From Sulfobacillus benefaciens (GTDB lineage: Bacteria > Bacillota > Sulfobacillia > Sulfobacillales > Sulfobacillaceae), in contig PXYT01000021.1 in assembly GCA_003023725.1 (NCBI GenBank), forward strand, positions 1-54,777: a stretch of DNA of 54,777 bases, in the 5' to 3' direction. The translations under genes and the position numbers were made by a program. The notes below the pieces were generated by a model. The model saw only the letters and a list, made by a program, of their open reading frames with translations. It had not been told where the DNA came from and did no database searches. This document shows, piece by piece, positions 52,107-54,777 of the stretch. Position 1 is the first letter of the stretch. Each line of letters begins with the position of its first letter.

Positions 52107-53393
52107 TCAGGCGCCGGATTGTATCACGGCTCGAACGGCGTCTGCCAAAATGCCCAATCCCATTTCCAAGGCCTGATCGGTAATGGTTAAGGGCGGCAGG
52201 ATTTTGAGGACATTGCTTTCGGACCCGGAGGTTTCAATGACAAGCCCGCGGCTAAAGGCTTCAGCGCTAATGCGTGCGGCTACATCGTCGCGGGGTTCTG
52301 CAGCCAGTCCCCAAATAAGTCCTCTTCCCCGCACATCCGGTAAAATATGTGCATATTGTGTGGATAACTGGTGTAATACTTTTTCCACGTACTGGCCTTT
52401 GCGGCGAGTCTCATCACTCAGAGTGGTGTCTTGCCAAAAAGCGGCAAGGGATTCTGTGGCCGTGACGAAGGCCAGATTATTGCCCCGGAACGTGCCGTTG
52501 TGCTCGCCGGGTTCCCACTCGTCGAGCTCCGGTCGAATTAAGGTTAAGGCCATAGGCAATCCGTAGCCGCTAATCGACTTGGACAGGCAAACGATATCGG
52601 GAGTAATCCCGGCACCTTCGAAGCTGAAGAACGGTCCTGTTCTGCCGCATCCCACCTGGACGTCATCGATGATGAATAAAATGTCATATTCCCGGCAGAT
52701 TTTTTCCACTTCGCGAAGCCATTGGGCGCGTGCCACATTGACGCCCCCTTCGCCCTGAATGGTTTCGACAATGACGGCTGCCGGCAAAGACACACCGCTT
52801 CCCAGGTCGTGAAGAAAACGTTGTAAATACTCAATTGTATCAATGCCGCTGCCAAAATAGCCGTCGTAAGGCATATGTACGGTAAAAGGGAGAGGAACCC
52901 CGGCGCCGTCGCGTTTAAACTGGTTACCGCTTATCGCCAAGGATCCCAGCGTCATGCCGTGAAAGGCGTTGGTAAAACTGATAACGCTTTCCCGCCGCGT
53001 GATTTTCCGGGCCAGTTTCAAGGCGCTTTCCACGCTGTTGGTGCCGGTGGGACCGGGAAACATCAGACGGTAACGCATCTTGCGAGGAGAGAGTATGGTA
53101 TCGGCGAACCGCTCCAGGAACCGGGCCTTGGCTTCAGTGTACATATCGAGACTATGGGTGATGCCGTCGTTCTCGATATACCTGAGCAGGGCTTGTTTCA
53201 AACGCGGATGGTTATGACCGTAGTTGAGAGCTCCCGCGCCTGAGAAGAAGTCAATATACTCTTTCCCGTGAGTATCCCAGAGGGTATGCCCCTGGGCTTT
53301 GGAAAAAACAGCGGGAAAACTGCGGCAATAGCTGCGGACATTGGACTCCAGTTCGGTAAATAATTCAACTTCAGAGAAACTTTGAATAGCCAT
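52107..53393 (-). CDS. ectB: diaminobutyrate-2-oxoglutarate transaminase
   Basis: 428 residues, ATG with AAGGAGG upstream. A class III aminotransferase: [64 protein letters not shown] and the PLP lysine Lys272 ([12 protein letters not shown]). It makes L-2,4-diaminobutyrate from aspartate semialdehyde and glutamate. No dedicated aspartokinase gene (ask_ect) accompanies the operon in the window. Confidence 0.96.
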   Translation of the reverse strand: MAIQSFSEVELFTELESNVRSYCRSFPAVFSKAQGHTLWDTHGKEYIDFFSGAGALNYGHNHPRLKQALLRYIENDGITHSLDMYTEAKARFLERFADTILSPRKMRYRLMFPGPTGTNSVESALKLARKITRRESVISFTNAFHGMTLGSLAISGNQFKRDGAGVPLPFTVHMPYDGYFGSGIDTIEYLQRFLHDLGSGVSLPAAVIVETIQGEGGVNVARAQWLREVEKICREYDILFIIDDVQVGCGRTGPFFSFEGAGITPDIVCLSKSISGYGLPMALTLIRPELDEWEPGEHNGTFRGNNLAFVTATESLAAFWQDTTLSDETRRKGQYVEKVLHQLSTQYAHILPDVRGRGLIWGLAAEPRDDVAARISAEAFSRGLVIETSGSESNVLKILPPLTITDQALEMGLGILADAVRAVIQSGA

Positions 53394-53429
53394 GCGTATC
53401 GCCTCCTTGGCAATAGGGGAAATTGGGAA

Positions 53430-53960
53430 TCAGGGCATAGAACGAAAAGGCCCGATTTTGACGATGAGTTCCTCATCGTGGTTAGTTGGGCCAAACCAGT
53501 GACGTTCCAATTTGCCCGTGGTCTGAATGGAAGTGCCATGGCGGTGTGCCATCTTGCGAAAAAGGTGCCATGACGCATGGTTGCTGGGAGTGATTGTCGC
53601 GCTGAGATATTTTACCGGTGTGGAATAGGAACGCCCCAGCAGTTCTTCAAGCATTTGTGTGCCCAGTCCTTTGGCGCGCAATGAAGAGTTGACCGCGATT
53701 TGCCAAATAAACAAGGTTGTGGGATCCCGGGGAAGGATAACGCCGGAAGCAAAGCCAGCAAATTCCTGCTGGATTTCCGCCACGACACAAGTGTGACGGA
53801 AGTGTGTGGCCAGCATTAAGTAATGGTACAGCGAATTCAGATCCAAATCAGGGGTATTTCTTGCCAATTCCCACATTTTGGAAGCATCCTCTTCGATCGG
53901 CATACGCAGTCGCAATGAAGGAGAAATGCTTACTCTCAGTTCCTCACCTCCCAGGTACAA
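53430..53960 (-). CDS. ectA: diaminobutyrate acetyltransferase
   Basis: About 170 residues, GNAT fold. LFIWQIAVNSSLRAKGLGTQMLEELL contains the acetyl-CoA loop (R-A-K-G-L-G-T), and YLSATITPSNHASWHLFRKMA is typical of EctA. The start is unusual: the best ribosome site (GGAGGTGAGG) is followed six bases later by an in-frame CTG at 53939, whereas the upstream TTG at 53960 has no site and the first ATG (codon 20) lies inside the domain. It acetylates diaminobutyrate. First gene of ectABCD. Confidence 0.92.
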   Translation of the reverse strand: MYLGGEELRVSISPSLRLRMPIEEDASKMWELARNTPDLDLNSLYHYLMLATHFRHTCVVAEIQQEFAGFASGVILPRDPTTLFIWQIAVNSSLRAKGLGTQMLEELLGRSYSTPVKYLSATITPSNHASWHLFRKMAHRHGTSIQTTGKLERHWFGPTNHDEELIVKIGPFRSMP

Positions 53961-54387
53961 TCCGCGAATTGCCTGACATGTTCGTCAAGTTCAATTCTTG
54001 CAGATAATAGTTCCTAGCTCGAAGATATTGTATCGGGTGAATAATGATTCCTAAAATGTGATGAGACAGCATCAGACGCAATTAACTCTGGTAGACACGC
54101 CAAAGCTCCCGAAGAGCTAATTTTAACCAGTTATTGAGTTATTTCATACTCTGGCGCCGGATTGGCCAGCTGGACGGGCCTTGCAGGAAGATTGGACGAA
54201 ATTCTTTTACGACAGGACGTCTCAAGAAACCTTTTCGAGGATCCGGACAAATTGGATCAACAACCGGCACAAAATTCCTTAAGCCGACTTTACTGTGAAC
54301 AGGGCAAAGTCTTTTTGCGCTGGGGTGGGATCTTTTCACAACAGGAGTCTGTTTGGGGGAAGAAGGATCAAGGTGGAGACGCTATGA
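53961..54387. other. stretch upstream of ectA, possible transposon debris
   Basis: The first 150 bases must contain the ect promoter, but no consensus pair stands out (a TACAAT near 54028 on the minus strand lacks a -35). From 54160 rightward, short plus-strand pieces such as LQEDWTKFFYDRTSQETF, before a stop near 54280, look protein-like and may be eroded parts of the transposase region that follows. Confidence 0.35.
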
Positions 54388-54777
54388 ACCGAACACAAAG
54401 ACGACGAACATGAAAGCAGGAGACAACAACACCTCACCCTGAACCCACTCTATCGTCAAGTCGCGCGTCCCCGGCGGGCTCGCACCGATTTAATCGGGTT
54501 GTGTATCGCCACACTCACGACAGTCGCAGGGCCGCTTCCGGTCAAAATCGTCTTCGTACGGGACCGGCGGAGTGAATCCAAGCAATGGTTGGCCCTTTGG
54601 AGTACGGAGCTGACCGTCACGGACGACGCAGTCGTCCGGATTTATGGTAAGCGCTGGGCGATTGAGACGTTTTTTAACGGGGCCAAGAGCCTCCTCGGCA
54701 TTCCCCGGGAATATCAGGGCCGTTCCTATGAAGGGTGCGTGGCCCATGTGACCCTGGTCTGTATCCGGTACCAATGG
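54388..54777 (+). mobile_element. IS4-like DDE transposase fragment, truncated at both ends
   Basis: A frame open from the stop at 54387 to the window edge has no start codon. Its second half reads GPLPVKIVFVRDRRSESKQW, then VVRIYGKRWAIETFFNGAKSL and EYQGRSYEGCVAHVTLVCIRYQ, which is the C-terminal part of IS4-type transposases (Y-x-x-RW-x-IE-x-F-x-x-x-K, containing the catalytic Glu). The N-terminal half with the first catalytic Asp is missing or in decayed frames upstream. The gene continues beyond the window. No terminal inverted repeat is identifiable. Confidence 0.7.

Noticed and set aside
1-54777. CRISPR array, tRNA or rRNA genes
   Set aside because: No regularly spaced direct repeats, cloverleaf-like segments or rRNA signatures were seen on either strand by eye.

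Overview
The window looks like chromosomal DNA of a Gram-positive bacterium, most consistent with Sulfobacillus or a close relative (moderately thermophilic, acidophilic, aerobic, mixotrophic Firmicutes). This is an inference from content: strong AGGAGG-type ribosome binding sites, frequent GTG/TTG starts, an 11-subunit complex I without NuoEFG, a form I aerobic CO dehydrogenase, an ectABCD operon, a SipW/TasA-type surface locus and A-type Fe-S/ferredoxin genes. No rRNA, tRNA or CRISPR array was seen.

Layout. 0.5-1.9 kb (-): a membrane-anchored LuxR-type regulator. 2.2-4.7 kb (-): a four-gene surface-fibre-like operon (TasA-like protein, small membrane protein, Ser/His-dyad signal peptidase, Ser/Pro-tailed secreted protein) with a structured leader and an internal terminator/promoter. 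5.4-9.0 kb (+): an ABC-2 exporter with its own NarL-type two-component pair. 9.3-17.8 kb: a thioesterase, an UppP-like phosphatase, an envelope glycan/lipid module (LPG-synthase-like membrane protein, GT2, YfhO-like GT-C protein), an antisense nucleotide-sugar epimerase and a hemerythrin. 18.7-21.0 kb: biuret hydrolase and a convergent NCS1 permease, whose upstream regions carry matching palindromes. 22-23.3 kb (-): an orphan DNA methyltransferase.

23.7-36.4 kb is the energy core. A leftward operon encodes an A-type Fe-S carrier, two ferredoxins, a polytopic Fe-S membrane protein and a small membrane protein. Divergent from it is nuoABCDHIJKLMN, closed by a strong terminator. With no NADH module, this complex I probably takes electrons from ferredoxin or a similar donor, and the neighbouring Fe-S operon is the obvious candidate partner.

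36.5-47 kb: a solo DruA/DUF4338 gene; a leftward GAF-kinase/NarL-regulator pair; and, divergently, coxMSL-coxF-coxG-coxD-coxE. CoxL has the AYRCSFR loop of true Mo-Cu CO dehydrogenases and the CoxF-like factor carries a C-terminal YHS metal-binding-type domain. 47.6-49.5 kb (-): anmK and an RQC-minor-like protein. 49.9-50.6 kb: a small ORF and decayed coding fragments. 50.6-54.0 kb (-): ectABCD. The right edge is a 5'-damaged IS4-like transposase that runs out of the window.

Most interesting leads: the CoxF-YHS fusion (possible copper handling for the Mo-Cu site), the polyferredoxin-like operon facing a truncated complex I, the shared TTGT(G/C)A-N4-T(C/G)ACAA palindromes at biuH and the NCS1 permease, and the compact TasA/SipW locus.
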